NCBI GenBank assembly: GCA_902574995.1
Contig: CACGPP010000003.1
Coordinates: 1 to 64,000, forward strand
Direction: 5' to 3'
Origin: an uncultured Alphaproteobacteria bacterium
GTDB lineage: Bacteria > Pseudomonadota > Alphaproteobacteria > HIMB59
DNA: 64,000 nucleotides
Notes under the pieces: model-generated
Seen by the model: the letters and a program-made list of their open reading frames with translations, nothing else
The model's database searches: none
Told to the model about the DNA's origin: nothing
Shown: piece by piece, positions 48,032 through 59,210 of the stretch
How the letters are laid out: each line of letters opens with the position of its first letter
How positions within the stretch are numbered: the stretch's first letter is position 1
Position numbers and translations under genes: made by a program

Positions 48032-49351
48032 ATGATAAAAAAAATCTTAATAATTTTGTTTTTTTCACTTAATGCAAACGCTGCATTAGAGGTAACAATT
48101 GCTCAGGGAAAAGTTGAGCCTACTCCTATAGCTATAACTCAAATTTTTGGAACTGACTCAGACACAGCTAGATACGGAAACACACTTAGACAAATTATTT
48201 CTAATAATCTTACTAATTCTGGGCTTTTTTATACTGTGAATGAGGACCTTTACATTCAATCAGATAATTTAGTTGAAAAAGTTCCGCGTTTTGAAGACTG
48301 GAAATTAATCAAAGCACAGTTTTTATTAAGTGCAGATGTCAGTAAAACTGATAAAGGCATTAGACTAAGAATGAGACTTTATGATGTTTTTAATGCAAAA
48401 GAGATAGAGAAATTACAATTAACAATACCCGATGAAAATTTAATTAGAAGAGTGGGTCATACAGTAAGCGACATTGTTTATGAAAGGATCACTGGTGAAA
48501 CAGGTTACTTTGATACAAGAATTGTTTATGTTTCTGAAATTGGCCCGCTAGATCAAAGAGTAAAAAGACTAGCAATCATGGATCAAGATGGGCATATAGA
48601 TAGTCATCAATTTTTAACAGATGGAAAAAATATGGTATTAACTCCTCGCTTTGCACCAAATAAACAATTAATAACATATATGGAATACAAAAATAATCTT
48701 CCAAGAGTTTATATTTACAATCTTAAAACAGGTGAAAGAGAAATTGTTGGAGATTTTCCTGGAATGACTTTTGCACCGAGATTTTCACCAGATAGCCAAA
48801 GTGTAGTAATGTCTTTTTCAGATCCTAACAATGCAGCAAATTCAGAAATATATTTAATGGATCTAAACACTCGATCTCGCTCAAGATTAACAAACGACTC
48901 TGGAATTGACACATCACCCTCTTTCTCTCCTGATGGTGAAAAAATTGTTTTTAATTCTGATCGTGGTGGTAGTCCCCAATTATTCATTATGGATAAGAAT
49001 GGAGATAACATAAAAAGAATTTCAAAAGGTAGAGGTGTGTATGGAAACCCAGTTTGGTCTCCAAGAGGCGACTTGATAGCTTTTACCAAGTTAACACAAG
49101 GCAATTTCCATATAGGTGTTATGGATTTAAATGGAAACAATGAAAGAGTGATTGTTAGGGATTTTGCTCTAGAGTCTCCGGCTTGGTCGCCAAATGGTAG
49201 ATATTTAATATTTCATAGACAGAAAAGGTCAAATCTTGATGGTACTGGTGGGGAAGTAACGATACATTTTATAGATATTACTGGATACAATGAGAGGATC
49301 ATCCCGACTCCAAGGGATGGAAGTGACCCAGCTTGGTCACCTTTATTGTAA
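48032..49351 (+). CDS. tolB: TolB
   Basis: Signal peptide; WD-like repeats FAPRFSPDSQSVVMS, DTSPSFSPDGEKIVFNSDRGGSPQLFIMD, DPAWSPLL. Confidence 0.96.
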   Translation: MIKKILIILFFSLNANAALEVTIAQGKVEPTPIAITQIFGTDSDTARYGNTLRQIISNNLTNSGLFYTVNEDLYIQSDNLVEKVPRFEDWKLIKAQFLLSADVSKTDKGIRLRMRLYDVFNAKEIEKLQLTIPDENLIRRVGHTVSDIVYERITGETGYFDTRIVYVSEIGPLDQRVKRLAIMDQDGHIDSHQFLTDGKNMVLTPRFAPNKQLITYMEYKNNLPRVYIYNLKTGEREIVGDFPGMTFAPRFSPDSQSVVMSFSDPNNAANSEIYLMDLNTRSRSRLTNDSGIDTSPSFSPDGEKIVFNSDRGGSPQLFIMDKNGDNIKRISKGRGVYGNPVWSPRGDLIAFTKLTQGNFHIGVMDLNGNNERVIVRDFALESPAWSPNGRYLIFHRQKRSNLDGTGGEVTIHFIDITGYNERIIPTPRDGSDPAWSPLL

Positions 49352-49474
49352 AAATTCATTAGAAATCAACAATATTCAAAAAAAATTAAATAAGAATTGT
49401 CTTGATTTCCAAAAAATTCAGTGTTTATTTACCTAAACTATAGTAAGAATATATTTACGCGGAGATTTATAATA

Positions 49475-49969
49475 ATGTTAAAAAAATTGTTTATGCTTAT
49501 TGTTGCCGGTTTTTTCCTTGCTTCATGTGCTGCTACTAACACAGATCAAGGTGGAGACGTTGATGCAGCTTCTGCTAGTGCTAGCTCATCTTCTGGTGGC
49601 GAAATTACAGCTGGTACTCAAGAAGATTTAATTGTTAATGTTGGAGACAGAGTCTTCTTTGAGTTTGACAGTTCAGAACTCACAGTTGATGCTCAAGCGA
49701 CACTTGATGCACAAGCAGCTTGGTTGATGCAATACCCTGACACTAACATAACTGTTGAGGGCCATGCAGACGAAAGAGGTACTCGTGAGTACAACTTAGC
49801 CCTGGGCGATAAAAGAGCTTTTTCTGTATATTCCTATCTAGCTCAAGCAGGAATAGATACCAACAGAATGGAATATGTAAGTTGGGGAAAAGAAAGACCA
49901 GAGGTCATTGGATCTGACGAAACAGCTTACAGCCAAAATAGACGCGGCGTTACATTAGTAAGTAATTAA
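49475..49969 (+). CDS. pal: Peptidoglycan-associated lipoprotein Pal
   Basis: Lipobox FFLASC, FEFDSSELTVDAQATL, VEGHADERGTREYNLALGDKRA. Start trimmed to ATG at 49475 with GGAG upstream. Confidence 0.96.
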   Translation: MLKKLFMLIVAGFFLASCAATNTDQGGDVDAASASASSSSGGEITAGTQEDLIVNVGDRVFFEFDSSELTVDAQATLDAQAAWLMQYPDTNITVEGHADERGTREYNLALGDKRAFSVYSYLAQAGIDTNRMEYVSWGKERPEVIGSDETAYSQNRRGVTLVSN

Positions 49970-49984
49970 TTAAAATTTCATTTA

Positions 49985-50008
49985 GGGTGCTCTTTTGAAA
50001 GAGCACCC
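49985..50008 (+). terminator. Strong hairpin between pal and cpoB (mRNA stabiliser or attenuator)
   Basis: GGGTGCTCTT-TTGA-AAGAGCACCC, 10-bp perfect stem with tetraloop; no T tract follows. Confidence 0.75.
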
Positions 50009-50018
50009 AATTACCTTT

Positions 50019-51047
50019 ATGAAAAAAATAAACAAAAAATTGATTATTTTTTTCCTACTTCTTTTTAGTAGTTTATCTTTTGCCGAAGAACATAATCAAT
50101 TATCTGTAGAATTAGATAGAATTAAAAATGATATCATCGATCTTCAAAAGTTTGTTTATAAAAATGAGTCATCACTGGATAATAATTCAGTTTCATTAGG
50201 TACAAATGATATTGAAGATTTAAAAAAAATAATAAATGATATTTCAAAGAGTATTATTTCATTGGAAAAACAAATTTTGGATATTAAAGATGACGTTAGT
50301 AATTTGTACTCTTTATACACATCATCTGAGTCTGACAAAAAAAAATTAGTTAATACATCTGAGCAATTAAACATAGAAGAAAGCTCTTCAAATATTGTAG
50401 AAAACTCAGAAGATAATCAATTATTAGGACAAATTAGCTTATCTGATCTTGAGGGGGATGAGGCAAAAACTATAGATCTTCCCAATGAGGTTTCTAATAA
50501 TACAATTTCTTCATTAAGCCTTGAGAAAGAGGAACTAGAGGAAATAGAAATAAAATCAATATCAGAGGTAAATATTTCAATGCTTAATGATCTTGATAAG
50601 TTAATAGAGGAGAGAGAATTAGAGCTAAATAGGCCAATTATTAACGTTGAGGAAGAGTTAAATAATGCAAAAACAAGCTTTGCAAGTTTTGATAATAAGT
50701 CCGCTATCGAAAGTTTGTTATTAATTGTTAATTCTAATACGAATAAAAAAGAATATTTAGCCGAAACTTATTATCTCCTTGGTAGAACTTATTTTATGGA
50801 AAATGAAATAATTGAAGCTGTAAAATATTTTGGAATAAGACACAGAGATTTCTCATCGTTCTCTAAATTTAAGTCGGAAAATTATTTTTGGCTTGGAAAG
50901 TCACTCTTTAGTATTGGAGATCAAGAAAATGGTTGTTTAATAATGGAAGATTTAATTTTTTCAAATACTTACATAGAAAGCAAAGATGTAATTGATTCTG
51001 CAAAATTACTTCAAACTGAAAAAAATTGTGGTTTAATTATTGACTAA
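50019..51047 (+). CDS. cpoB: CpoB/YbgF-like TPR periplasmic protein
   Basis: Signal peptide, coiled-coil N-terminus, TPR-like C-terminus (AETYYLLGRTYFMENEIIEAVKYF); position after pal. Start trimmed to 50019. Confidence 0.8.
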   Translation: MKKINKKLIIFFLLLFSSLSFAEEHNQLSVELDRIKNDIIDLQKFVYKNESSLDNNSVSLGTNDIEDLKKIINDISKSIISLEKQILDIKDDVSNLYSLYTSSESDKKKLVNTSEQLNIEESSSNIVENSEDNQLLGQISLSDLEGDEAKTIDLPNEVSNNTISSLSLEKEELEEIEIKSISEVNISMLNDLDKLIEERELELNRPIINVEEELNNAKTSFASFDNKSAIESLLLIVNSNTNKKEYLAETYYLLGRTYFMENEIIEAVKYFGIRHRDFSSFSKFKSENYFWLGKSLFSIGDQENGCLIMEDLIFSNTYIESKDVIDSAKLLQTEKNCGLIID

Positions 51048-51993
51048 AGAAGTATTTCCTTCACTCAGTATAGAAAAGTATCTTCTAAATAATATAAGTT
51101 CTAACAAGAAAATATTAATTTCTCTTTCATGTGGCTTAGATAGTACAGTTTTGTTTGATCTAATAACAAAATCGAAATACTTCAATAGTAAGAATATATA
51201 TTATTTGATCTTCGATCATCAAAAAAGATCTGAGGGCAAATATGAAATTAAGCAGTTTATAAATTTTTATAAACTTACAAATAAAAATATTTTCATAAAG
51301 AAAATATATCTCGAGGATAAATTAAAAGGTTTTCAAGAAAAATCTAGATCTATAAGGTATGATTTTTTATATAAATTTTCAAAAAAAAGAAATATTGAAG
51401 ATATATTTTTAGGTCATCATCTCGATGATCTTAATGAAACATTTCTCTTAAGAAAAATTCAACAATCTAGCGCATTTGGATTATCAAATATTTTTTTACA
51501 TGAATATAAGGACCTTAAATTACATCGTCCACTAATTAAATATTCAAAAAAACAAATTAAAAGCTATGCAAATGAAAATGGGTTGATCTGGTTTGAGGAT
51601 AGAAGTAATTTAGAATTAGATTACACAAGAAACAAAATAAGAAATTTTTTATATTCAAATAAACTTAATAAAAAAATTAGCTGTGAAAGAGTAAAATTTT
51701 CAAAAATTATTAATTTACATTGTCTGCACCAAAATATTTTTAAAAGAAAAAGTGATAAAATTTTTGAAATAGAAATAGAAAAATTTAATAATTTGAATGA
51801 AAATCTTAAGTATTTTACCGTACAGTCTTTTTACTACGAATATCGTCATTTTTTAAAAAAACAAATTCGTGATGAAAACATTAGAAATTTTATTAAAATA
51901 TTTAAAGAATACCTTATAAATAACAAAGAAAGGTCAGTATTTTCAGGGAAAATAGGTGTCTTTAATAAAAAAATATGTATAAATCTTACTTAG
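51040..51993 (+). CDS. tilS: tRNA(Ile)-lysidine synthase
   Basis: [18 protein letters not shown]-loop-like motif, [35 protein letters not shown] start. Confidence 0.9.
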   Translation: MTKEVFPSLSIEKYLLNNISSNKKILISLSCGLDSTVLFDLITKSKYFNSKNIYYLIFDHQKRSEGKYEIKQFINFYKLTNKNIFIKKIYLEDKLKGFQEKSRSIRYDFLYKFSKKRNIEDIFLGHHLDDLNETFLLRKIQQSSAFGLSNIFLHEYKDLKLHRPLIKYSKKQIKSYANENGLIWFEDRSNLELDYTRNKIRNFLYSNKLNKKISCERVKFSKIINLHCLHQNIFKRKSDKIFEIEIEKFNNLNENLKYFTVQSFYYEYRHFLKKQIRDENIRNFIKIFKEYLINNKERSVFSGKIGVFNKKICINLT

Positions 51994-52030
51994 TACTTTA
52001 AACGTATGTAACACTAACTATATTATAGAT

Positions 52031-53959
52031 ATGAAGAATTTTTCAAAAAATATTTTCGTCTGGATTATTATTAGCTTAATTTTACTTGGTTTATTTAATG
52101 TATTTAAAAACTCTCAAAGAGATTATTCATCAGTTACTTACACATATTCAACACTTTTAGATAAAGCTCAAAATGGTGAAATTAAATCTGTTGAAATTCA
52201 AGGAAACAATATTTTTGGACAAACTATGGATGGCGTTGATTTTTCAACTTATGCCCCAAGAGATCCAAATTTAATAGAAACTCTTAATGATAATGAAGTA
52301 GCCATAAATGCAAAACCTGAACAAAACGGCATGCATCCACTATTAAGTATATTTGTGTCTTGGTTCCCGATGCTTCTTCTAATTGGTGTTTGGATATTTT
52401 TCATGCGTCAAATGCAATCAGGAAAGGGTGGAGGGGCCTTAGGTTTTGGAAGATCAAAAGCTAAGTTACTTAATGAAAATAAACAAAGAGTTACATTTAA
52501 TGACGTAGCAGGTATTGATGAGGCTAAACAAGAATTAGAAGAGGTTGTCTCTTTTTTAAAAGATCCTCAAAAATTTCAAAGACTTGGTGCAAAAATACCA
52601 AAAGGTGCTCTTTTGGTTGGACCACCTGGTACTGGAAAGACTCTCCTTGCTCGAGCTATAGCGGGAGAAGCTGGTGTTCCATTTTTCTCCATATCTGGAT
52701 CAGATTTTGTAGAGATGTTTGTGGGCGTAGGAGCCAGTAGAGTTAGAGATATGTTTGAACAAGGTAAGAAAAATGCACCTTGTATTATTTTTATTGATGA
52801 AATAGACGCAGTAGGGAGGCACAGAGGTGCTGGTTTGGGAGGTGGAAACGATGAAAGAGAGCAAACATTAAATCAACTTCTCGTTGAAATGGATGGTTTT
52901 GAAGCTAATGAAGGAGTAATTATTGTTGCAGCAACCAATAGACCTGATGTCCTTGACCCAGCCTTACTAAGACCTGGAAGATTTGATAGACAAGTTGTTG
53001 TTCCTGCTCCTGATATAATTGGTAGAGACAAAATTTTAAAAGTACATACAAGAAAAATTAAAATGGATAAATCAGTTAAAACTATTGCTATTGCTAGATC
53101 GACCCCCGGATTCTCTGGAGCAGATTTAGCTAACATCGTAAACGAGGCCGCTCTAATTGCAGCAAGAAAGAATAAAAAAATCGTAACAATGGATGATTTT
53201 GAAGATGCTAAGGATAAAGTAATGCTTGGAACTCAAAATAAATCAAAAATAATATCTGATAGTGAGAAAGAAGTTATAGCTTACCACGAAGCTGGACACG
53301 CGTTAGCAAATTTACATTGTAAACATGCTGATCCAATATATAAATCTTCAATTATTCCAACAGGAAGGGCCCTTGGCTTTGTTATGAGCGTCCCAGAGCA
53401 AGACAAAGTAATCCATCGTAAAGATGAATATTTAGACAAATTGGTGGTTACCGTGGCAGCACGAATCGCTGAAGAGCTAATATTTGGTGCCGAAAAAATA
53501 GGTTCTGGAGCAGCTGGAGATATTCAGCAGGTTACAAATTTGGCTAGAGCTATGGTAACACAAATGGGCTACAGCGATAAGCTCGGAAGAGTAAGATATA
53601 CTGGTAACCAGGAAGAAGTATTTTTGGGCCACTCTGTGACGCAGTCCAAAAATATATCTGAGGAAACTGCAAGAATCATTGACCAAGAGGTTATACGTCT
53701 CGTTGAAGACGCAGAGTCTAAAGCTAGAAAGATACTGACAGAAAATATTAAAGATCTTCATACAATAGCTAAAGGACTTTTAGAATATGAAACCCTGACT
53801 GGTGAAGAAATTAAAAACTTAATAAAGGGTATTAAACCAAAAAGGGATGACGACTTAACATCTGATAGTTCAGATGACTCCGATAATCAAAAAACGACAG
53901 TTAATAAAGGCCCTTTACCATCTTTTACAAAAGATCAAGATTTTCCTCTTCCAAATTAA
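52031..53959 (+). CDS. ftsH: ATP-dependent zinc metalloprotease FtsH
   Basis: [51 protein letters not shown] zinc motif, [20 protein letters not shown]. Confidence 0.98.
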   Translation: MKNFSKNIFVWIIISLILLGLFNVFKNSQRDYSSVTYTYSTLLDKAQNGEIKSVEIQGNNIFGQTMDGVDFSTYAPRDPNLIETLNDNEVAINAKPEQNGMHPLLSIFVSWFPMLLLIGVWIFFMRQMQSGKGGGALGFGRSKAKLLNENKQRVTFNDVAGIDEAKQELEEVVSFLKDPQKFQRLGAKIPKGALLVGPPGTGKTLLARAIAGEAGVPFFSISGSDFVEMFVGVGASRVRDMFEQGKKNAPCIIFIDEIDAVGRHRGAGLGGGNDEREQTLNQLLVEMDGFEANEGVIIVAATNRPDVLDPALLRPGRFDRQVVVPAPDIIGRDKILKVHTRKIKMDKSVKTIAIARSTPGFSGADLANIVNEAALIAARKNKKIVTMDDFEDAKDKVMLGTQNKSKIISDSEKEVIAYHEAGHALANLHCKHADPIYKSSIIPTGRALGFVMSVPEQDKVIHRKDEYLDKLVVTVAARIAEELIFGAEKIGSGAAGDIQQVTNLARAMVTQMGYSDKLGRVRYTGNQEEVFLGHSVTQSKNISEETARIIDQEVIRLVEDAESKARKILTENIKDLHTIAKGLLEYETLTGEEIKNLIKGIKPKRDDDLTSDSSDDSDNQKTTVNKGPLPSFTKDQDFPLPN

Positions 53960-53986
53960 CAATAAGTCCAATATTAAATATCTTTA

Positions 53987-55339
53987 ATGAGACTATTTGG
54001 TACTGACGGGATCAGAGGTGAAGTAGGTAAGTATCCTCTGACACCTGAAAATGTGCTTAAACTGGCCAAAGCTTCCTCACTTGTTCTTAGAAAAAAAAAC
54101 TCAATCTCAAGAGTGGTTATCAATAAAGATACGCGGTTATCAGGGTATATATTTGAACCAGCTTTAACATCGGGTTTTTTATCTATGGGAATAGAAGTAA
54201 TTTTGGTAGGGCCTTTACCTACACCAGCTCTAACAGTTTTAGGTAAGTCATTAAGAGCAGATTTTTCAGTAATGATTACGGCTTCTCATAATCCATACAA
54301 AGATAACGGACTAAAATTCTTTTCCGGTCAAGGTTTAAAAATTTCTCCAGAGGAGGAACATAGAATTGAGGATTTATTTTTTAACTACGACTTTGATAAC
54401 TTTAAAATTAAACAGTCAAATTATGGTAAAGCTATAAGACTTAAAAATGCATTAGGAAGATATTCCGAAGCACTTAAACATAGTGCAGATAGAAATCTTA
54501 ATTATAGTCAATTAAAAGTAACGTTAGATTGTGCAAATGGAGCAGCCTATAAAGTGGCGCCAGAGGTTTTGTTTGAGTTAGGTTTAGACTTATACACCAT
54601 TGGTAATAATCCCTCTGGCACAAATATTAATCAAAACTGTGGCTCTTTATTTCCTCATAAAGCATCAGAGTTAATTAAAAAAAAAAGATGTGATATAGGA
54701 ATTTGTTTAGATGGAGATGGAGATAGAGTAATTATTATTGACGAGAAAGGCAATGTATTAAATGGAGAGGAAATAATATTTATTTTTGCAAAATATTATT
54801 TATATGAAAAAAAAATAAAAAAAGGTTCTGTGTTAGTTACTAACGAAATTGCAAATTATGGTCTTGATATAGCCTTAAAAAAATTAGGTCTTAAATTAAA
54901 ACGAGTAAAAGTTGGTGATAAAAATATTTTAAAGGAAATTATAGATAATAAATATTTTTTTGGAGGCGAACCATCTGGACACTTTATATTTAAAGATGAT
55001 ATTTTAATTGGCGATGGTATGGCAACTGCTATTAGATTACTCACATTAATTCTTAAAGAAAAGAAACAGTTATCAGTATTGAGAAATGGTATCGATTTAT
55101 TTGAAGAATTGAACATAAATCAAAGAATAGATCGCGAAAGATTTTACTTAAATCAAGAGAGCATTTATAAGAAACTAAACAACTTACTAAAAAATTTAGA
55201 TATTTATTACAATATTCGACCTTCAGGAACAGAACCATTATTAAGAGTGAACTTGCAATATCATAAAAGAAATATAAAAGTAATTACTCTTAATAAATTA
55301 AAAAAACAAATTATAAAAGTAATTTCAGATGCTTGTTAA
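53987..55339 (+). CDS. glmM: Phosphoglucosamine mutase
   Basis: LFGTDGIRGEVG, MITASHNPYKDNGLKFF, CLDGDGDRVI, GGEPSGHFIF, RPSGTEPLLRV. Confidence 0.97.
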   Translation: MRLFGTDGIRGEVGKYPLTPENVLKLAKASSLVLRKKNSISRVVINKDTRLSGYIFEPALTSGFLSMGIEVILVGPLPTPALTVLGKSLRADFSVMITASHNPYKDNGLKFFSGQGLKISPEEEHRIEDLFFNYDFDNFKIKQSNYGKAIRLKNALGRYSEALKHSADRNLNYSQLKVTLDCANGAAYKVAPEVLFELGLDLYTIGNNPSGTNINQNCGSLFPHKASELIKKKRCDIGICLDGDGDRVIIIDEKGNVLNGEEIIFIFAKYYLYEKKIKKGSVLVTNEIANYGLDIALKKLGLKLKRVKVGDKNILKEIIDNKYFFGGEPSGHFIFKDDILIGDGMATAIRLLTLILKEKKQLSVLRNGIDLFEELNINQRIDRERFYLNQESIYKKLNNLLKNLDIYYNIRPSGTEPLLRVNLQYHKRNIKVITLNKLKKQIIKVISDAC

Positions 55340-56039
55340 TTCTTTTGACACTAAATACTCACTAACAGCAAAAAAATATGAAAGTTTGGATAACTCATTT
55401 TCTAAAACAGTAAGCGAGAACAAGAAATTTTCAAGAATTTTTACATCTGTAATTGAAAATAAATCTATAAAGTCACTATCAGATGCAACTCTTCGATCAG
55501 ATATTACAGGTCAGGTTATTAATACAATTTTGACACACGACTCAAAATCTAAACACTTCCTATATTATATGGGAGATGTTTTTAAAAAAGATAAAATGAA
55601 CAGCGATAATATTAAGCAGTTTAGACAACATGGTGTTGAAATTATTAATTTATCTAAAAATGACTCTTTCAAAGAAGCTTTACAGATCTTAAATAATTTT
55701 CTTAAAAAAATTATCAAAAAAAATTACACCTATGTTTTCACTGACCCAAAAATATCAAAAAATAAAACTTACCTTTTAGACAGTATTAGCCATAAAAATA
55801 ATATTTCTAAATTTATTAATATTTTTAAAAAAAAAATCGATGCTCCTTTTGAATTAAATCTAGAGAAAGACTTTTTTTCTCAAGACTATCATCAGGATAT
55901 TTTTTTTTATGTTTATTCGAATTCTACAAAAAAAATATTAGCTCAAGGTGGTGGCTATAAATATAAAAAAAATACAAAAAAAATTGAGGGTTTTGGTTTC
56001 TCATGCAATGTTGATTACATTGCTGAATTAATCATATGA
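55329..56039 (+). CDS. hisZ: Divergent HisZ-like ATP phosphoribosyltransferase regulatory subunit
   Basis: SDATLRSDITGQVINTI (motif-2-like), FRQHGVEIIN, GGGYKYKKNTKKIEGFGFSCNVDYI (motif-3-like); directly upstream of purA. Confidence 0.55.
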   Translation: MLVNSFDTKYSLTAKKYESLDNSFSKTVSENKKFSRIFTSVIENKSIKSLSDATLRSDITGQVINTILTHDSKSKHFLYYMGDVFKKDKMNSDNIKQFRQHGVEIINLSKNDSFKEALQILNNFLKKIIKKNYTYVFTDPKISKNKTYLLDSISHKNNISKFINIFKKKIDAPFELNLEKDFFSQDYHQDIFFYVYSNSTKKILAQGGGYKYKKNTKKIEGFGFSCNVDYIAELII

Positions 56040-57289
56040 ACACAGCTGTTATAGGACTTCAATGGGGCGATGAGGGCAAGGGTAAGATAGTTGATTATCT
56101 TTCGGAAGAATTTGATTTGGTTGTAAGATATCAAGGTGGTAATAACGCGGGTCATACTGTCATTGTTGACGATACTACTTATAAATTAAATCTTATACCA
56201 TCTGGCATAATTCGTGGAAAAGTTTGTTATTTAGGTCAAGGTGTTGTACTTGATCCTAATCATTTTTATAAAGAGTATGATCAAATTACTAAAAAGTTTG
56301 AGAGTCCTAAGATATTTTTATCTTCAAATATATCTCTGATCTTAGAATATCATAAGCAATTGGATAAAATTAACGAATTAATTTTAAAAAATGAAAAAAA
56401 AATTGGAACCACCTCTAAAGGAATTGGACCTGCATACCAAGATAAAGTTGGAAGAAAGAGTGTTAAACTTTACGATTTAAAATCTAAAAATATAATTGAA
56501 GAAAAATTAGAGACAATTAAGAAGTTTTATGACCCTATTCTTGAGAGTTTTGATGAAAGTAAAATTAATATTGATAAAACAGTTCAAGACTTATTGAGTT
56601 TTCATGATTTAGTTAAAGAATTAATTGTTGATAATTCTTTTATAAAAAAAGAATTTAAAAATAAAAAAATATTATTTGAAGGTGCACAAGGGGCACTTCT
56701 TGATTTAGATCATGGTTCTTACCCCTTTGTAACTTCATCAAATACTGTTTCATCAAATATTGTTATTGGTTCAGCAATACAGGTTGATTATAAAACTGTT
56801 GGTATATTTAAAGCCTATGCTACTAGAGTTGGCAATGGGCCATTCCCATCTGAATTATTTGATAATGTTGGGGATTATATCGCTGAGAAAGGTTTTGAAA
56901 TTGGTACAGTTACAAAAAGAAAAAGAAGATGTGGTTGGCTTGATTTAGTTTCTTTAAAGTATAGTTGTGAAATAAATCGTGTTAATGAACTTTGCATAAC
57001 TAAAGCTGATGTATTAAATCATCTCTCAGAAATCAAAGTATGCAAAAGCTATAATTCAAAAAAATATGAGGATGTAAATTTTAGTGATAGTAACATCTTG
57101 GAGTCATTGTCTTTAGACGATAATGACTTTGAGTTATTTTCAAGTTGGGGCGAAATTAAAGATTTCAGTAGTTTTGAAAACTTACCTGAAAATCTTAAAA
57201 AATTTATTTCATACATTGAAGACTACTTAAGTATTCCAATAAAAATTATTTCATTAGGGCCCGAAAGAAATCAAACACTTATTAGGTAA
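56036..57289 (+). CDS. purA: Adenylosuccinate synthetase
   Basis: GLQWGDEGKGKIVDYL, YQGGNNAGHTV, GTTSKGIGPAYQDKVGR, EGAQGALLDLDHGSYPFVTSSN. Confidence 0.97.
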   Translation: MNTAVIGLQWGDEGKGKIVDYLSEEFDLVVRYQGGNNAGHTVIVDDTTYKLNLIPSGIIRGKVCYLGQGVVLDPNHFYKEYDQITKKFESPKIFLSSNISLILEYHKQLDKINELILKNEKKIGTTSKGIGPAYQDKVGRKSVKLYDLKSKNIIEEKLETIKKFYDPILESFDESKINIDKTVQDLLSFHDLVKELIVDNSFIKKEFKNKKILFEGAQGALLDLDHGSYPFVTSSNTVSSNIVIGSAIQVDYKTVGIFKAYATRVGNGPFPSELFDNVGDYIAEKGFEIGTVTKRKRRCGWLDLVSLKYSCEINRVNELCITKADVLNHLSEIKVCKSYNSKKYEDVNFSDSNILESLSLDDNDFELFSSWGEIKDFSSFENLPENLKKFISYIEDYLSIPIKIISLGPERNQTLIR

Positions 57290-57290
57290 T

Positions 57291-58184
57291 TTAAGATTTA
57301 GCTAAAAGTTTCTGATCTGTAATAATTTTGATTTCTTCTTGAAGTTTTTTAATTGCTTTATTCTCTATTTGCCTAACCCTTTCTCTACTTATCGAATATT
57401 TCTGACTAAGGTCCTCTAATGTTTTAGGCTCCTCATCTAATCGTCTTGCAGTTAATATTTCTATTTCTCTAGGTTCAAGTTTTGTTACAGCTTGATCATA
57501 AAGCGCTTTTCTTTTTTTTAATTCATCACTTTGTTCAACTTTTGAGACAGTATCAATTGTTTCATCCTCTACTTGATCAATCCATTCTGAGTCATTTTCA
57601 TCATTTAAAGCTGTATTTAATGAGAAATCTTGATTAAATACTCTTCCTTCCATCTGTTTCACTTCTTCTTCCGTTACTCCAAGATCTTCAGAGATAGATT
57701 TGATTTGGTCATTAGTTAAGTAACCTTCCTCATATTTCTTAAGTTGGTTTCTTAGTCTTCGAAGATTAAAAAAAAGTTTTTTTTGAGCTGCTGTGGTACC
57801 TATCTTAACTAATGACCAACTATGCAAAACATATTCTTGAATAGAGGCCCTAATCCACCATATAGCATAAGTTGCTAACCGAAACCCTTTTTCAGGATCA
57901 AATTTTCTTATAGCTTGAATAAGACCTAAATTGCCCTCAGAAATTAAATCAAATAAAGGCAAACCATATCCCTTATAACTCATGGCTATTTTTGCAACTA
58001 GTCTTAAATGGCTTGTCACAAGTTTTTGTGCAGCTTTAGTGTCACCATCTCTTAGCCAATTTACTGCAAGCCTTTTTTCCTCCTCATCAGACAAAATTGG
58101 GAACTGATTTATTTTTTTTAAATAGGGATAAACGTCATTTTCAGAGGTAATAACAGGTAGTAAATTTTTATTTTCTATACTCAT
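57291..58184 (-). CDS. rpoH: RNA polymerase heat-shock sigma factor
   Basis: LVTSHLRLVAKIAMSYKGYGLPLFDLISEGNLGLIQAIRKFDPEKGFRLATYAIWWIRASIQEYVLHSWSLVKIGTTAAQKKLFFNLR (RpoH box region). Confidence 0.96.
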   Translation of the reverse strand: MSIENKNLLPVITSENDVYPYLKKINQFPILSDEEEKRLAVNWLRDGDTKAAQKLVTSHLRLVAKIAMSYKGYGLPLFDLISEGNLGLIQAIRKFDPEKGFRLATYAIWWIRASIQEYVLHSWSLVKIGTTAAQKKLFFNLRRLRNQLKKYEEGYLTNDQIKSISEDLGVTEEEVKQMEGRVFNQDFSLNTALNDENDSEWIDQVEDETIDTVSKVEQSDELKKRKALYDQAVTKLEPREIEILTARRLDEEPKTLEDLSQKYSISRERVRQIENKAIKKLQEEIKIITDQKLLAKS

Positions 58185-58930
58185 TGCAAATTTTTGTTTA
58201 AACCTCTCATGTCTTCGGGTAAATCACAAGTTATTTTAATATGTTTTTCTAGAATTGGATGATCAAATTCAATTTTATGTGAGTGTAAAGCTTGTCGTGG
58301 AAACAATAATATAAAATTCCTCTGAACATCAGTCATATTTGATAAACGAAATTTTACTTCTTTATTAATCTTATAATCTTTGTCACCAATAATTGGAAGA
58401 CCTAAGTTCAAAAGATGAACTCTGATCTGATGAGTTCTACCAGTTATGATTTCACAATTTAGAAGACTTATTGAGCCGTGAAATGTTTGAATATTAGAAA
58501 CTTTAGTGGTAGCTTGTTTTCCAAGATCATCCGATACTTGAAATTTTGTCCTTTGAATTTTATTCCTAGATATATTTTTGTTAATTTCAACTTGATTTTG
58601 ATTAAGTACACCATATGTAAATGCAAGATAATTTTTTTTAATATTTCTACGTTTAAACATTTCTTTGAATTTTTTTTTAGAAATAAGATTTTTAGTAATA
58701 ATAATTATGCCACTTGTATCTCTATCTAGGCGGTGAACGATACCTTCTTTAAATTTTTCATCATCATTTATAGTAAATTGACTTTTTAGACTTTCTTGTA
58801 AGCTAGGACTGTTATCAAATTCATTCTTTTTATGGGTAAGAAGCCCAGGTGGTTTATTTAATATTGCTATATCATTATCCTCGTATAATATTTCAATTCT
58901 AAAATCTTTGTAATCATATGATTTACTCAT
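58181..58930 (-). CDS. rluD: RluC/RluD family pseudouridine synthase
   Basis: AILNKPPGLLTHK, VHRLDRDTSGIIIITK, TGRTHQIRVHLLNLGLPIIGD. Start trimmed to MSKSYDY at 58930. Confidence 0.92.
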   Translation of the reverse strand: MSKSYDYKDFRIEILYEDNDIAILNKPPGLLTHKKNEFDNSPSLQESLKSQFTINDDEKFKEGIVHRLDRDTSGIIIITKNLISKKKFKEMFKRRNIKKNYLAFTYGVLNQNQVEINKNISRNKIQRTKFQVSDDLGKQATTKVSNIQTFHGSISLLNCEIITGRTHQIRVHLLNLGLPIIGDKDYKINKEVKFRLSNMTDVQRNFILLFPRQALHSHKIEFDHPILEKHIKITCDLPEDMRGLNKNLQ

Positions 58931-58937
58931 AGGCATT

Positions 58938-59210
58938 ATGTTAAAAAAGAATTTCTTAATTAGTTTAGTTGTTATACAAGGATTATTAATAATTGGCGTT
59001 ATTATAGCAATTATTTTTGTTGTTTTCCATAAAATGAGTAATAGCAACAATTTTGGTACAAAATTGAATAATATTGATTTAAATGATGTTTACTTACTTA
59101 ATGAAAATCAATATCAGCAAAAATTTATAAAAGATAATAAAGCAATTTTTCAAATAATAGATTTTGAGTCAAACAAAGTTTTGAGAGAAATAATTATTGA
59201 AAAAAATTAA
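58938..59210 (+). CDS. Small membrane-anchored protein of unknown function
   Basis: One N-terminal TM, 90 aa; divergent from rluD. Confidence 0.6.
   Translation: MLKKNFLISLVVIQGLLIIGVIIAIIFVVFHKMSNSNNFGTKLNNIDLNDVYLLNENQYQQKFIKDNKAIFQIIDFESNKVLREIIIEKN

Noticed and set aside
49361-49411. GAAATCAA...TTGATTTC inverted repeat between tolB and pal
   Set aside because: 8-bp AT-rich arms with a long loop, close to chance expectation.
51100-51150. TilS P-loop reads LSCGLDST instead of the usual SGGxDS
   Set aside because: Single substitution in an otherwise convincing TilS; not enough to argue loss of function.
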